A stretch of 64,000 nt of DNA from Rhynchopus sp. YZ270_cl-10 (Eukaryota > Euglenozoa > Diplonemea > Diplonemida > Diplonemidae): positions 124,001 to 188,000 of the forward strand of contig OZ037839.1 in assembly GCA_964035575.1 (NCBI GenBank). Reading direction: 5' to 3'. A program made the translations under genes and the position numbers. This document shows, piece after piece, positions 44,430-56,212 of the stretch (position 1 is its first letter; every line of letters begins with the position of its first letter). The notes under the pieces were generated by a model, which saw only the letters and a list, made by a program, of their open reading frames with translations, made no database searches and was not told the origin of the DNA.

Positions 44430-46010
44430 AAGTGACCAGACAGCCACTTGACAAACACAAAAAAGGCCATTCTTGAGCTGTCTAGAAACCTAAGGGCAGA
44501 GACTGAAGACACAAGGTATGATAACTTTATGATTATGCAAGACTTAGTATATCGCGAACACGGTCAGGCTTGCACGCCTCTGGCCAGAGGCCAGCCCCAC
44601 TAAATGATATGCAGCAGACACTCATTGCAGATTTCATTTTCATTCGGTAAAAAATTAATGGGTGCGCAAGTTTCTATACCTAATACCCCAACCCTCACCC
44701 ATACATTCCATTACACACACCAAAACAGATCGAATCCACCAGCGCATGCGACGGAAGCAGATTCAGATTGTGGTTTGATAAGCAGAGTTCGGTTATTATG
44801 GTGGTGGAAAGGGGGGTGGGAACACTTTGTCAGTCACTGCTATAGCCATTAACCAGGGAGCATAGCTAGTGCAAGAAATTCGACTTTGGAAACCTTCCGG
44901 AAAGTCTGTCCTCTGCTTCCGGAGGACTAGACACAAGAAAATATTGTTTGTTCCCCCAGAAAACCAGTGCACAATTCACACTCCTTGTGGTCTTGTTGCC
45001 TTTTCGTCATAGTAATTTTGGCCCAGGCATGCTCTCGAAGCATGACAATTTAGTGTGTATGGGGCAGGGTGTTGTTTTGTTCTGAATTCTCTTTGTTATA
45101 ACATCTAAGTCAATCGCGGGTGGTGGTTTGTGTAGCGTGAGGCACTCTTTTTAGCAAACTTCCTGCGGCTGCTAAAGTGTTATTTCTTCGGATTTAACAA
45201 CGTACAGCGTAACATAGTGGTTTAGCCTGGTCGACACAACCTTTGATAGATATGGGATAACCAACCCCCTTCGACCCCTTGTGGGTTCACTGAACAAGCC
45301 CTAGTGGTAGTTAAACGCGATTGACATTTACATTCCTAGAGATGAAAGAACAAGATAACACTTCTGTACCCGCGCATCAAAATTGTGGAAAACTTTGCAC
45401 CCCAAACACCCTCAACAACGCCCGCCAAAAGGCGCCCCTTGTTGCTGGGAGTTGGTTCTCATGTTTGATACACTGCACAGCAGGCATTCCTCTGAGTCCA
45501 ACGCATGTTTGGCCTGTCTGCGGCGTTGTACTTAAGGTGCACGAAGACAGGGTCTGGTGGTAAATTTTGCGTAGTACTGCGACGTGGTACTACGTGGGTC
45601 TGGGAACCTGGTACCTGGGTACAGGATATTTGTTGTAAAGACATCTTCCACCATGCATTGAGGAGGGTAAGACAGTGTTCGCAGTTTCTACCTGATAGCA
45701 TTACACATTTAACTTCTCCACGGGGGTCTTGGGCCGTTCATTCGGTTATACCTTGACTACCGGAAGATATTCTTGAGGCCTTTTTGGTCTCTAGAATATC
45801 CGGTCTTCCCGAACGGAGGCACACTTCGTGTGTTACTACGACCTGGCAATTTCCAGCAGTAGGTTAAGTAATCTTTCTTGTAAATTGTTGGATCATTATC
45901 TCCTCAGTGCATGAATGCCCCACGTGACTGGACACTTTTGTGTTTGTCATGTGGAGCTGTGGTTGCTCTTTCACGACTTTTATCCTTGTATCCAGTGTAT
46001 GCAGTACCCA
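44430..46010. other. Interior of transposon A, no gene
   Basis: Diverged but collinear with the interior of element B. The shared module is at 44800-45070, and a second shared block (GGGAGTTGGTTCTCATG, GTTTGGCCTGTC, ACGAAGACAGGG) lies at about 45440-45553, matching 43945-44046. Confidence 0.6.
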
Positions 46011-46362
46011 GTGCCCTGTCACGACTTTTTCCGTGACAAAAAGTTTGGTTTCCTTGACAAAATCCATTTCTGTCACGACTTTTTCCGTGACAAAAAGTTC
46101 GGTTTCCTTGACAAAATCCATTTTTTCATTGACATTTTTTTGTCACTGAATTTTTGGATTTGTCACGAAATCGAATTTTTTTTGTCAATGAAAAAATCGG
46201 TTTGTCACGAAATCGAATTTTGTGTGTCAATGAAAAAATCGGTTTGTCACGAAATCGATTTTTTTTTGTCACGAAATCGAATCTTTCAAAAAAATTCCGT
46301 GACAAAATTCCGTGACAAATCGGTGTCACGGTAATTTTCGAGGCCGAAATCGAACTTTTCTC

Positions 46363-47382
46363 TTTTTTTTTTTGATTTTTTGTGGGTAAAAATTTCTGGG
46401 GAAAATTTATGGCCACAAAAAACCACCAAAAAAGATGTACACAAAATAATTTTAGCACCCCCCAAAAAAAAAGGTGTAAAAAAGGTCCTTCTAAGGTCCT
46501 TCTAAGGTATACCACTACCCTTGTATAGGTCACACCAACAACTAGAGAAGATATTATTTTTGCTGTTGTAGGGCCGCAGTGCGTGTGGTCACATTTTTCT
46601 CTTCCCCCACCCCAGTGTCTTATCCAGGAATCCAGATTTCAAGGGGGTCAGATTGTTTTGTTGCCCAATATTATTTCCAGCCTGCTGACCAGGGAACATT
46701 GGGAACTGTATATGGCGCGGAAAAAAAATTGGAGCGGGGTGTAAAAATCTAGCTTTTTACACCACAGAGTCACTCAACGAACCCTTTTTTGCGGAGCAAA
46801 AAAGGGAAAATGGCGCCGCAGGCAAAAATTTTTTAGGGTACAGCTTTCATGGTGCGGTCAGCAACCCAGTTCCCCAGAGAACTCCCGTGGTTCAACCACG
46901 TTTCTACCATTACTCTTTTGACCCCCCCGGGCGCCCCCATTTCAAAAAGACACTGCCCCATATCCATACGAAAAATTTTTCACCTGCAAAAATAAAATTT
47001 TCTTATAGAAAATCCCAAATCGCAAACCGGATTTAGAGGACAGCATGCACTTGACCTATTAAAAAAAACAGCAGTACACACAAGGAGTCATTTGTGGAAT
47101 TGGGTGACTCGTGAAAACCAATAAACAGTTCACTATGTGGTTTCATTTCCTCCCCCTCTCTTCAAGGGGTATTTTTTTCGGAAGGAAAACCTCTGTTTTA
47201 CTTTCAACGGATAAACTCCGAAGTGCTTGAGAAAAAAACCTCCCCCGGAATTTCATCCGCTGAAAGTGAAGAGTCTTCCCAAAAAAAAGTTCACAAAAAG
47301 CAAAGGTATTCTAAAGACCAAACGACCTTTTAAGGTTTGTATAGAGTTTATATTATTTTTCAGCATGTGTTTGTTGATGCAC
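46363..47382. other. Non-coding AT-rich stretch
   Basis: No gene seen. It contains the 46463-46509 direct repeat, GCCGCAGGC-type short palindromes near 46812 and poly-A/T tracts. Confidence 0.55.
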
Positions 47383-47610
47383 GGCACCTCCGACTGACCC
47401 ACATACGATGCCAGCCATCCGGATGAAAGCACAAGTACCCTGCGGCCAACAACAGAAGATGTAAAAAGGAAACCTAATGACTGGCCCGTACCGTAAGAGA
47501 ACGAGGGCGGTTCACAACCGCTCGTCAGACGGCGGCCCATCTGCCGCGGTAGAGTTGTGAGCTCACAGGTACCCCCGTTCGCTTCACCCAACTCTTAGTG
47601 AACAATAGTC
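47383..47610 (+). ncRNA. Candidate structured RNA, diverged orphan copy
   Basis: About 85 percent like the 231-base element of the array. In the first stem one A-T pair becomes C-G, while the two outermost pairs are lost. In the second stem one G-C pair becomes T-A and the innermost pair is lost. A GTTCGCTTC segment near 47577 vaguely resembles a pol III B box. No CUB gene follows at the expected distance. Confidence 0.35.
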
Positions 47611-49982
47611 GAGACAAGAGAGCGGAAACCCAAAAACACAAAAAGGGGTGGGTGGGGGAGTCACAACATCTCTCTCTTGGCGTCCCATGTCTGTACCGGC
47701 AGTTGGGCCTCACCCTTTCTCTTAGGGACATATACATGGACGTCCTTACAGGCAGTACACCGTAACCTATAGGCGTAGCAACCGAAGACCTGGCCTGACC
47801 GTTTGTCGCTGTTTCATGCTCCGGGTGCGAGCACCCGCCATAGCATGGGGAAGCCACGGCCCAGCATTTAACCTGCTAGGGTTTAACTTTACATCAGAAA
47901 TAAAAGTCAAAACCTGTCAACAGAAAAAGAGAGAAAACGAATGACCAAGGGGGGTAGCAATACACATGTTGAAACACCGCGGTGCCAATAGATGTCTTCA
48001 CCCACACAGGAAAAACGGGAATCGGGAAAAGGAACAGCAAGAGAATTTGTTAGTTGTACGCTTCCACTTTATTTGAAAACTGATATGTTTACAAAAAAAG
48101 AGCCAAAAAGACAAGGAAAGAAAGTGAAAGTCCTGAAGTACAGAAGGTGATATGAGAAGGGAGGAGCACAAATGAGGGTGAAAAACAGTTAGAGCGACCT
48201 TAGCATCTCCCGTGTTAACTGCGTTTTTGACCTATAAAAAAAAACTGTTTGCTAAAGTTTGCCCTAATTGCTAAGACAAAAGAACAGGGTGTGCTGCCGA
48301 AAACTTCTCACTAAGCTTTCGAAACCACTGGAGCAGGCACGTGCTTTGCAAGGTGGGGGTGCGTCTGGTGTGATCGACGACGAGTTTCGTCTCAGTATAG
48401 AAAGGGAATATTTGATGGGTGAAGATCATAACTTCCTTGGTTGCAAAATATATCCGTTGTGCTTGATCAAGATCTCGACCGTTTGTTGCATTGCACGCTT
48501 CCACTCTTTTTTTGTTTTTGTTGTTTGTAGTGTAAATTTAGTTGCCTCGGTTGTGTTGCCACAGTTGTGTCAATCTCCACTGTCCGTTTTTTTTTTTTTT
48601 TTTGAAAAACTGTTATTTCCAGCACACGCGGATTGTATCAGTGTGTGATGGTTATGATTATTGCCTGAAGTACAGAAAATGGGAGTGTCGGTGGCGGAGC
48701 ACAAAAGGGTAAAATGAAAAACATATCGGGTGGGGTCTCTGATCTATCTGTGTGGCGTATATATTTCCCCTAACACTCCAGGTTTGGCCAGGGCCTCTCC
48801 AGCGTGTCAGTTGCAAATATAAAAAAAACTAAAAAATAATGGTGTGGCCGGACCCGACGGTTTAGACCCTTTTGGGCCATTCTTGGGCCGTATGTTTTTA
48901 GGTGTTTTTTTTTTCAACTTTTTGGTTCGATTTGTACTTTTAGGATCCGCCCGTGCAGTGGTGAGGTCAATCTCGAAAATTGGACCATTTTTTGACCACT
49001 TAAAATTTGCAAAATATGAGCCCGGTCACAGGTGGGGCCCACTTTCGGACAAACTTCCCCCAAAATCAGGAGTTGCAATAGAGACCGTAGCGGGCGACGA
49101 GACTGGTCGTGTGAGGTCAACTCCATTCTTGGTGGTTGTTTTGCATCCCTCACACATGATAAATCTCCTTTTGGATCGACCCACTGGTGAGTCCTTGGTG
49201 GTTACTTCGTCTCCTTTCCTCTGCTCCACCCTGGTGGCGTATTATTTAAGAAGTCGGCTAGAGAATTGCTGCTTCTCGGGGAGTAGTGGGTGTGGGAGAA
49301 TAGTTTGACAAAGGGACAATAAACCTTGTTTTTCGGATCATCAAAATTCAATTTCCCCCTTTCACTTACCCTAATATAGGGGCGCCTTAACGAGGGGAAA
49401 AAGATATTATCAGTCAGACAGTCCCTCATTCATGGATCTTGGCTTCCTGAATATCGGAAATAAAGTGACCAGCTGTACCAACTGTAGTTAAGGGGATCCA
49501 TACGATACTTCTGCCAGGGACGCCTTATGACGGACGGGCCTTATGTCCTCTGAGGTGAACTGCTAGGCTCCTTGAAATCAAGCAGTACTCATCGTCAATA
49601 GGGATTCCCCTTAAGTGCTCCCATCCAGGAAAAACCGATTGTTACCGCCATGATATGATGTTCTGGAATATTCCTAACCGAAGGGTGCGGAGCACTCAAT
49701 TTTCCTCTTTGCAAAAATGCCTCCCGGTCTGCCCTCGAGTAAAAACGACTGCAAAATAAACACCGGTTCAAAAATTCAAAAAGGGACCCTAGACCCTTTT
49801 GGGCCATTATTAGTCCATCCAAAACCCGACAATCCGCCAACCCAAATACGATTCAAAAGTGAAATTGATAGACACTGTTTTCGCGACACAACAAACGAAA
49901 GAATTTCTTCCAAACAATAAAAAGGTTACACACAACGTGTTCCCCAAGAGGAAACAAAGCACCTATCACGCAGCATGCATGC
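47611..49982. other. Orphan gene flank and non-coding stretch
   Basis: 48046-48230 matches the array sequence just 3' of the CUB stop codon (11916-12075). The match then ends and no CUB gene follows, so the associated gene has been lost or replaced. Between 48840 and 49840 two related segments contain GACCCTTTTGGGCCATT. No confident gene apart from the doubtful frame at 48268. Confidence 0.55.
48268..48648 (+). CDS. Doubtful small open frame
   Basis: 126 codons. The first 60 or so read like protein (KLLTKLSKPLEQARAL, GVIDDEFRLSIEREYL), while the rest is low-complexity and Phe/Val-rich, crossing a poly-T tract. No domain recognised. It may be an exon fragment or chance; no supporting paralogue is present in the window. 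Confidence 0.2.
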   Translation: MLRQKNRVCCRKLLTKLSKPLEQARALQGGGASGVIDDEFRLSIEREYLMGEDHNFLGCKIYPLCLIKISTVCCIARFHSFFVFVVCSVNLVASVVLPQLCQSPLSVFFFFFEKLLFPAHADCISV

Positions 49983-52900
49983 TCACAGCTTCCACACCAC
50001 AAGGGTGCCGTCACGGCTCACAGTTGCCAGGCGTGTGCCATCGGGGGAGAAGTCCAGGCGTGGCAGGACAGCCTGCGAGTGTCCCAGCAGGTCGTGCAGC
50101 ACAGACCCGTTGTGCGACCACACCATCACGTCACCCTCGCCCACAGCAGCAATCATCTTCCCGTCGCGTGAGAACTTGCTGTCGTGCACAGCACCCGACA
50201 GCATGCTCAGAGACACACCGTCCACAGCACTGCCGTCACCAATCGAGCTCCCGGGCAGCTGCGACACAAGGATCGTCCCGTCGCTCATCCCACGCAGGAG
50301 CGCGTTCCCACCAAAGGACGAGAAGGACAGTGCCGTCACACGTGCGGCAACAGAGGGCAGCTCAACAGCAGGTATCCCGTCCAGCCCCCACACAGTCGTC
50401 ACCTCGTCCACCTCAGAACCGCGCACTGTCGCAAGGTGTGCACCGTCCACAGAGAACCCCACGTTGCGTGCATGGTGGTTGATCACAGACGACGCCTTCG
50501 TCCTGTCCGACGCAAGCATGTCGAACACACGTGTGCGTGCATCCTGTCCACCTCCGCTCACCACGTAGCGCCCGTCCCTCGTGAACTCCACACGGTGCAC
50601 AGGTGTGCTCCCCGATGCAGACATGTCCACCAGGGTTGCCGACATCACACCTGTCACAGCGTCGCACACAACCACACGCCCGCCCTCCCCAGCAAGCGCC
50701 ACCAGGTTGTTGTCTGGCGAGAACGCAATGTCGTGCACCCTGAAGCCGTCTACACAGCCCAGCTGTCCCACCCGCACACCCGTGCGTGCGTCAAACACAC
50801 GCACAAAACGGTCTGCTGACCCTGTCGCCACACGACGTCCGTCCCACGAGAACGCCACCGACAGCAGGCGTGCAGGGTGTCTCACCTTAAACGCACACGC
50901 CGATCTTCCCTGCCCGCAACGCTGTGGCACTGTGTCCACCCCACACTGCTCCTGTGGAGGAGGTGTCGGTGCTCTGCATTCGTACTGGAAGGCAAGGTAC
51001 GACCTCCCGTGGTAGTAAGTGCTTCTGAACTGCACAAACGCAGAACCACTCACCACAAGCTCCACACCCTCGAAGCCGGTGGTGTACGAGGACCAGTCAT
51101 GCTCCAAGTTGAAGTTTGTGTCGTTCCCAGTCCCGGTCCCTGAGCTGTAGATGGACACGTAGGAATAGTAGTACAACTGAATGTCAGAGAACTTCAGCAC
51201 AACTTCGTAATCACACTCAATGTGCCAGCACTCCGTGTGGGAGCTGTTGTAGTTCTGAAAGCTCACGTTCCCAGTCGCATTGTCCCCCAGGTCGTTGTGC
51301 TCCTCACAGACGTAGTTCACACCAGGTGCACGTGTGTTTGGCGCAGGTGTGGGTGGTGCTTGAGTGGTCGCATCCACACACACGTAGTTGAACTCAAGTC
51401 TTGACCCGGTGTAGTAAGTGCTACTGAACTGCACAAATGCAGATCCGCTCAGCACAACATCCATGGGATTGTGGTAATAGGTGAACCTCTTCTCAAAGGT
51501 GAAGTCTGTTCCATTTCCAGAATCCTTCCCTGTGTACAGGTCCAGGTAGGAATAGGTGTCCAGCTGCATGGTGGAGAACGAGATGAAAACCTCATTGTCA
51601 CACTCAATGTGCCAGCACTCCGTGTGGTAGCTGTCGTAGTTCTGAAAGCTCACGTTCCCAGTCACATTGTCCCCCAGGTCGTTGTGCTCCTCACAGACGT
51701 AGCTCACACCAGGTGCACGTGTGTTCGGCACAGCTGTGGGTGGTGCTTGAGTGGTCACCACATCCTTACACACGTAGTTGAACTCAACTCTAAGAAACGC
51801 GTAGTACCGATCGCTTCTCACCTGCACAAATGCAGAACCATGCACCACAACATCCATGGGACTGTCGTAATTGTTCAACCTCTTCACCAAGGTGAAGTCT
51901 GTTCCAGAATCGTTCCCTGATGTGTACACGTCCACAAAGGAATAGGTGTACAGCTGCAGGTTGGAGAACGAGATGACAACATCCTTTTCACACTCAATGT
52001 GCCAGCACCTCGTACGTGTATAGTATCCGCCGGGGTTGAGAGAAATCTGAAAGCTCGCGTTCCCAGTCGCATTGCCCAGGTCGCTGTGCTCCTGACAGAT
52101 GTAGTTCACGCCAGGTGCGCGTGTGCTTGGCACATCTGTTGGTGGTGCTTGAGTGGTCGCATCCACACACACGTAGTTGAACTCAAGTCTTGACCACCCG
52201 TTGTAGTAAGTGCTTCTGAACTGCACAAATGCAGAACCGTTCAGCACAACATCCATGGGACTGTCGTAATTGTTAAACCTCTTCTCCAAGGTGAAGTCTG
52301 TTCCATTTCCAGAATCCTTCCCTGTGTACAGGTCCAGGTAGTTATAACTGTCAGCTGCAGATGAGAGAACGAGATGACAACATTCTTGTCACACTCAATG
52401 TGCCAGCACTCCGTGTGGTAGTTGACGTAGTTCTGAAAGCTTACGTTACCAGTCTTGTTGATTCCCAGATCGGTGTGTCCCTCACAGACGTAGTTCACAA
52501 CAGATGCACGTGTGGGCGGTACAGCTGTGGGTGGTGCTTGAGTGGTCGCATCCACACACACGTAGTTGAACTCAAGTCTTGACCACCCGCTGTAGTAAGT
52601 GCTTCTGAACTGCACAAATGCAGAACCGTTCAGCACAACATCCCTGAAACTCTCGTAAGGGCTGAATGCCTTCACCAAGGTGAAGTCTGTTCTATTTCCA
52701 GAATCATTCCCTGATGTGTACAGGTGCAGATAAGATCCTGAGTACAGCTGCAGGTGAGAGAACGAGATGACAACATCCTTGTCACACTCAATGTGCCAGC
52801 ACTCCGTGTGGTATGTGTCGTAGTTCTGAAAGCTCACGTTCCCAGTCACATTGTCACCCAGGTCGTTGTGCTCCTCACAGACGTAGTTCACACCAGGTGC

Positions 52901-53740
52901 ACGTGTGTCCGGCGCCTCAGAAGCGTAAGGGACACAGGCAAACGACGACGACCATTCACCCTCGCCTGTCTCGTTCGTGCTGTTTCTTTGACACTGCAGA
53001 AAGCCCTGTGTTGCGTACCCAGGCTCGCACTCCACAGAGCACGCTTGTCCGACGTAAGAATTATTGCAGTCGTAACCAGGCAGCACGTGGTCAAGCAGGT
53101 GTGCAGGAGGCGACGAGCAACGTGAGCTTTGACCTGCGAAGGGCAGGTTCCAGTGCACCTCGCTCGACATCGCACAAGGCATGTGTGCTTCGTTTGCGTT
53201 CCACGTCGCGCTGAGTGGTTCTGAGCCGTTGCTGGGATTGCCGTCAAGCCACACCTCATGCACACCAAGGTTGTCTGTCTTCACAATTGCAGCATGCCAC
53301 GAGGAGAGTATGCCGCCAGGGTAGCACAGCTCGGGATAATCCTGGCCAACCCGAATCTCACCGAGAAGGGGAGTTGTGCCTGATTGGTAGCACACCACGC
53401 TGCTGCTGTTGGGGAAGGCCTGGCGATATGCACCGTCCAGATACAGGGAGATGTTATTGCAGGTTTGAAAGATGTTCGCAATGTTGTCCACAGTTCCCGG
53501 ATGTATTTTAAACAAGGTCCACGCTTTGCAGGACTGAAAGTCGGTTGTGCTGAGTGCCGCACCACTCACTGGGTCCACGACGTTGAGTACAGCCGTCGTG
53601 TCCGTCTCAGTGTGGGAGTGGAACGTCCCAAACCAGAGGGTGACGTAGCCAGGCTGCTCCTCTGAGTGTGAAGAGCACACCGTCATGATGTGTGCCTCCG
53701 TGCTTATACACAGCAGCGCTGCCAAGCATGCGCGCAGCAT
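49983..53740 (-). CDS. Secreted multidomain protein: sushi-like, five CUB-like, WD40 propeller (one frame change)
   Basis: It starts with the family signal peptide (MLRACLAALLCISTEAHIM) and shared leader. Residues about 25-205 form a Cys-containing region I do not recognise. A sushi/CCP-like module follows (about 223-269, YDCNNSYVGQACSVECEPGY). Then come five CUB-like domains, the last of the DYEVVLKFSDIQL subtype. After an APTPPP linker a seven-bladed WD40 propeller fills the C-terminal 300 residues (VAFSWDGRRVATGSADR, IAFSPDNNLVALAGEG, LDFSPDGTRLATVSRDG) and ends in VVWKL. There is no membrane helix, so the product should be secreted, which is unusual for WD40 domains. The frame changes once, within CUB2 near 52340-52365, where the sequence appears one base shorter than its paralogues. 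The two parts are open at 52241-53740 and 49983-52289. A sequencing error, a recent null allele or frameshifting are all possible. Expected length about 1252 residues. Confidence 0.8.
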
Positions 53741-53790
53741 TGTCTTTTGTTGTGTCCACAGAATATCTGGTGTTGTGTTGTTGTGTAGTT
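53741..53790 (-). promoter_or_regulatory. 5' leader of the CUB-WD40 gene
   Basis: Same leader as the other CUB genes (AGATATTCTGTGGACACAAC then AAAAGACA before ATG) with two or three CACAACA units, although this gene lies 15 kb from the array. Confidence 0.5.
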
Positions 53791-54130
53791 GTTATACTCA
53801 AAACCGGAATCAGGATAGAAAACATAATAATATCCATTTGCCGTCACGGCAGACGCAAAGCCATTCAAAAACAACAGCAAGACTTGGGGTGTGAACAGAC
53901 GTGCTCAGAAAGAAGCTCTTCAAATGACTAGCAGGTGAGACTGCCGCACATCACGGCAGTTATCCACAGACCAGTACACAGTATTTGGTGGATCTGTCCG
54001 ACACAAGAAGTTGATCGTACGGAAGTAGACGAACACATTCGACAGATTTGGTAAACACCTCAGCAGAGGTTTTTTTACGGGGGGGTGGGGGGGGGGTTTC
54101 ACCCCCCCCCCCCTAGGCATACAGTACGTC
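53791..54130. other. Spacer upstream of the CUB-WD40 gene
   Basis: No gene. It includes a run of G then C (about 54079-54115) capable of forming a hairpin. Confidence 0.5.
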
Positions 54131-54300
54131 CGAATCGGTTATCGGCCATTATCGGATTTCCCAAAAAAATCTGAAATTATCGGATCCGAATCGGCCATTA
54201 TCGGCCATTATCGGCCATTATCGGTCATTATCGGATGATTATCGGTCATTATCGGATGATTATCGGCTATTATCGGATGTCCGATAATCATCCGATAATG
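54131..54300 (+). repeat. ATTATCGG-based minisatellite
   Basis: Around a dozen imperfect repeats of CCATTATCGG, TCATTATCGG and ATGATTATCGG. It ends in inverse copies (GATAATCATCCGATAATGG), so the tract can fold back. Confidence 0.8.
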
Positions 54301-54420
54301 GGTCCTAACATGCTTGGAGAGCGGTAAAAGTGCAAATTTTGTCCTTTATTTGAAAGATTGGGACCCAACTTTCCTGAAGAAATAGTAAAATAAAAATACA
54401 AACACACTTGGGGTGGTGGT

Positions 54421-54614
54421 CACAGTACACAGTACACAGTACACAGTACACAGTACACAGTACACAGTACACAGTACACAGTACACAGTACACAGTACAC
54501 AGTACACAGTACACAGTACACAGTACACAGTACACAGTACACAGTACACAGTACACAGTACACAGTACACAGTACACAGTACACAGTACACAGTACACAG
54601 TACACAGTACACAG
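54421..54614 (+). repeat. Heptanucleotide repeat (CAGTACA)n, second locus
   Basis: About 28 copies of the same unit as at 1555-2681. Confidence 0.96.
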
Positions 54615-54620
54615 CATACT

Positions 54621-55510
54621 GTATACACAGTATACACAGTATACACAGTATACACAGTATACACAGTATACACAGTATACACAGTATACACAGTATACAC
54701 AGTATACACAGTATACACAGTATACACAGTATACACAGTATACACAGTATACACAGTATACACAGTATACACAGTATACACAGTATACACAGTATACACA
54801 GTATACACAGTATACACAGTATACACAGTATACACAGTATACACAGTATACACAGTATACACAGTATACACAGTATACACAGTATACACAGTATACACAG
54901 TATACACAGTATACACAGTATACACAGTATACACAGTATACACAGTATACACAGTATACACAGTATACACAGTATACACAGTATACACAGTATACACAGT
55001 ATACACAGTATACACAGTATACACAGTATACACAGTATACACAGTATACACAGTATACACAGTATACACAGTATACACAGTATACACAGTATACACAGTA
55101 TACACAGTATACACAGTATACACAGTATACACAGTATACACAGTATACACAGTATACACAGTATACACAGTATACACAGTATACAGTATACACAGTATAC
55201 ACAGTATACACAGTATACACAGTATACACAGTATACACAGTATACACAGTATACACAGTATACACAGTATACACAGTATACACAGTATACACAGTATACA
55301 CAGTATACACAGTATACACAGTATACACAGTATACACAGTATACACAGTATACACAGTATACACAGTATACACAGTATACACAGTATACACAGTATACAC
55401 AGTATACACAGTATACACAGTATACACAGTATACACAGTATACACAGTATACACAGTATACACAGTATACACAGTATACACAGTATACACAGTATACACA
55501 GTATACACAG
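54621..55510 (+). repeat. Nonanucleotide repeat (CAGTATACA)n
   Basis: About 99 copies, directly abutting the heptamer array through a short CATACTGTA junction. One 7-base unit (CAGTATA) interrupts the phase near 55180. The unit differs from CAGTACA by insertion of TA, suggesting that one array arose from the other. Confidence 0.96.
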
Positions 55511-56206
55511 TACCTCACTCTCTCCACCTGCAGAGACAACCCCACTAAATTATTTCTGCCCAAAAACCGCTTTATTTGAAAGATTGGCCACAAAATCTTC
55601 TCAAAATCAAAAATCAAGCCCAGTGTAACAATAAATTTTTTCGATCGCACTTTAAACGGTGGATACTACTTCTCATTCCTGAATGGCCACCCAGCTAATT
55701 CCACTGGCGTGTCGACAGAAAAATTTGAGAGGCTGTATTCACACCGGAGGTAAGCACCTTTTGTCGTTACTCTTGTGTCTGCCTTGGAGGATTTTAATAG
55801 GCATGGTCATGACAGTAAGACAAAGCTGCGGGGCGACGTATGGCACTAAACTCAACTCGTAACCTTTTCGTTTATCAGACTGCACCTGTTAGTCTTAAGC
55901 GCTGCAAACCGTGCTCGATAAAAGATAGACACAGTTGCAACGTAACGTGAAGTTGTTGTAGACAACAATGCGCCCGAGGGTCGCAGGTTGCTAGTATAAA
56001 GGATAAGAGGACGACAGTACAGAATAGTCGCTAATATGTGTAAACTTAAGACCTCACAGGACGACTTCAAGCGACGAAAGGTGCGCTAAAATAGGAAGAA
56101 GTATTGAAAGATGATCCCAAGCCTCACGTGCCTAGTCACATCCAGAAGTAAAAATAAAAAATGGAGAAGAATTTCGCTTCAACCATTTTTTTTTTTTTTC
56201 TAATTA
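55511..56206. other. Non-coding stretch
   Basis: No gene, repeat array or transposon end recognised between the satellite and the second copy of transposon B. Confidence 0.5.
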
Positions 56207-56212
56207 TTTATT

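Larger units (their letters stand above)
40335..46362. mobile_element. Inverted-repeat transposon A (outermost of a nest)
   Basis: The left arm from 40335 (GAGAAAAGTTCGATTTCGG, then repeated GTGACAAA and TTTCGTGACA motifs) is the inverse of the right arm ending at 46362. Once the inserted element B is set aside, the arms match over more than 250 bases, continuing on the left from 44350 to about 44420. The flanks are both T-runs, consistent with a TTTTTT target duplication but not diagnostic. There is no transposase frame. The interior (44430-46010) resembles the interior of element B, so A and B are relatives with different ends. Superfamily unassigned. Confidence 0.75.

Noticed and set aside
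48844-49308. 154-codon plus-strand frame
   Set aside because: No domain, biased Phe/Leu composition over poly-T tracts, no paralogue; overlapping frames on the other strand are equally open.
54421-55510. CRISPR-like array
   Set aside because: Units are contiguous 7- and 9-base repeats without unique spacers, in eukaryotic DNA.
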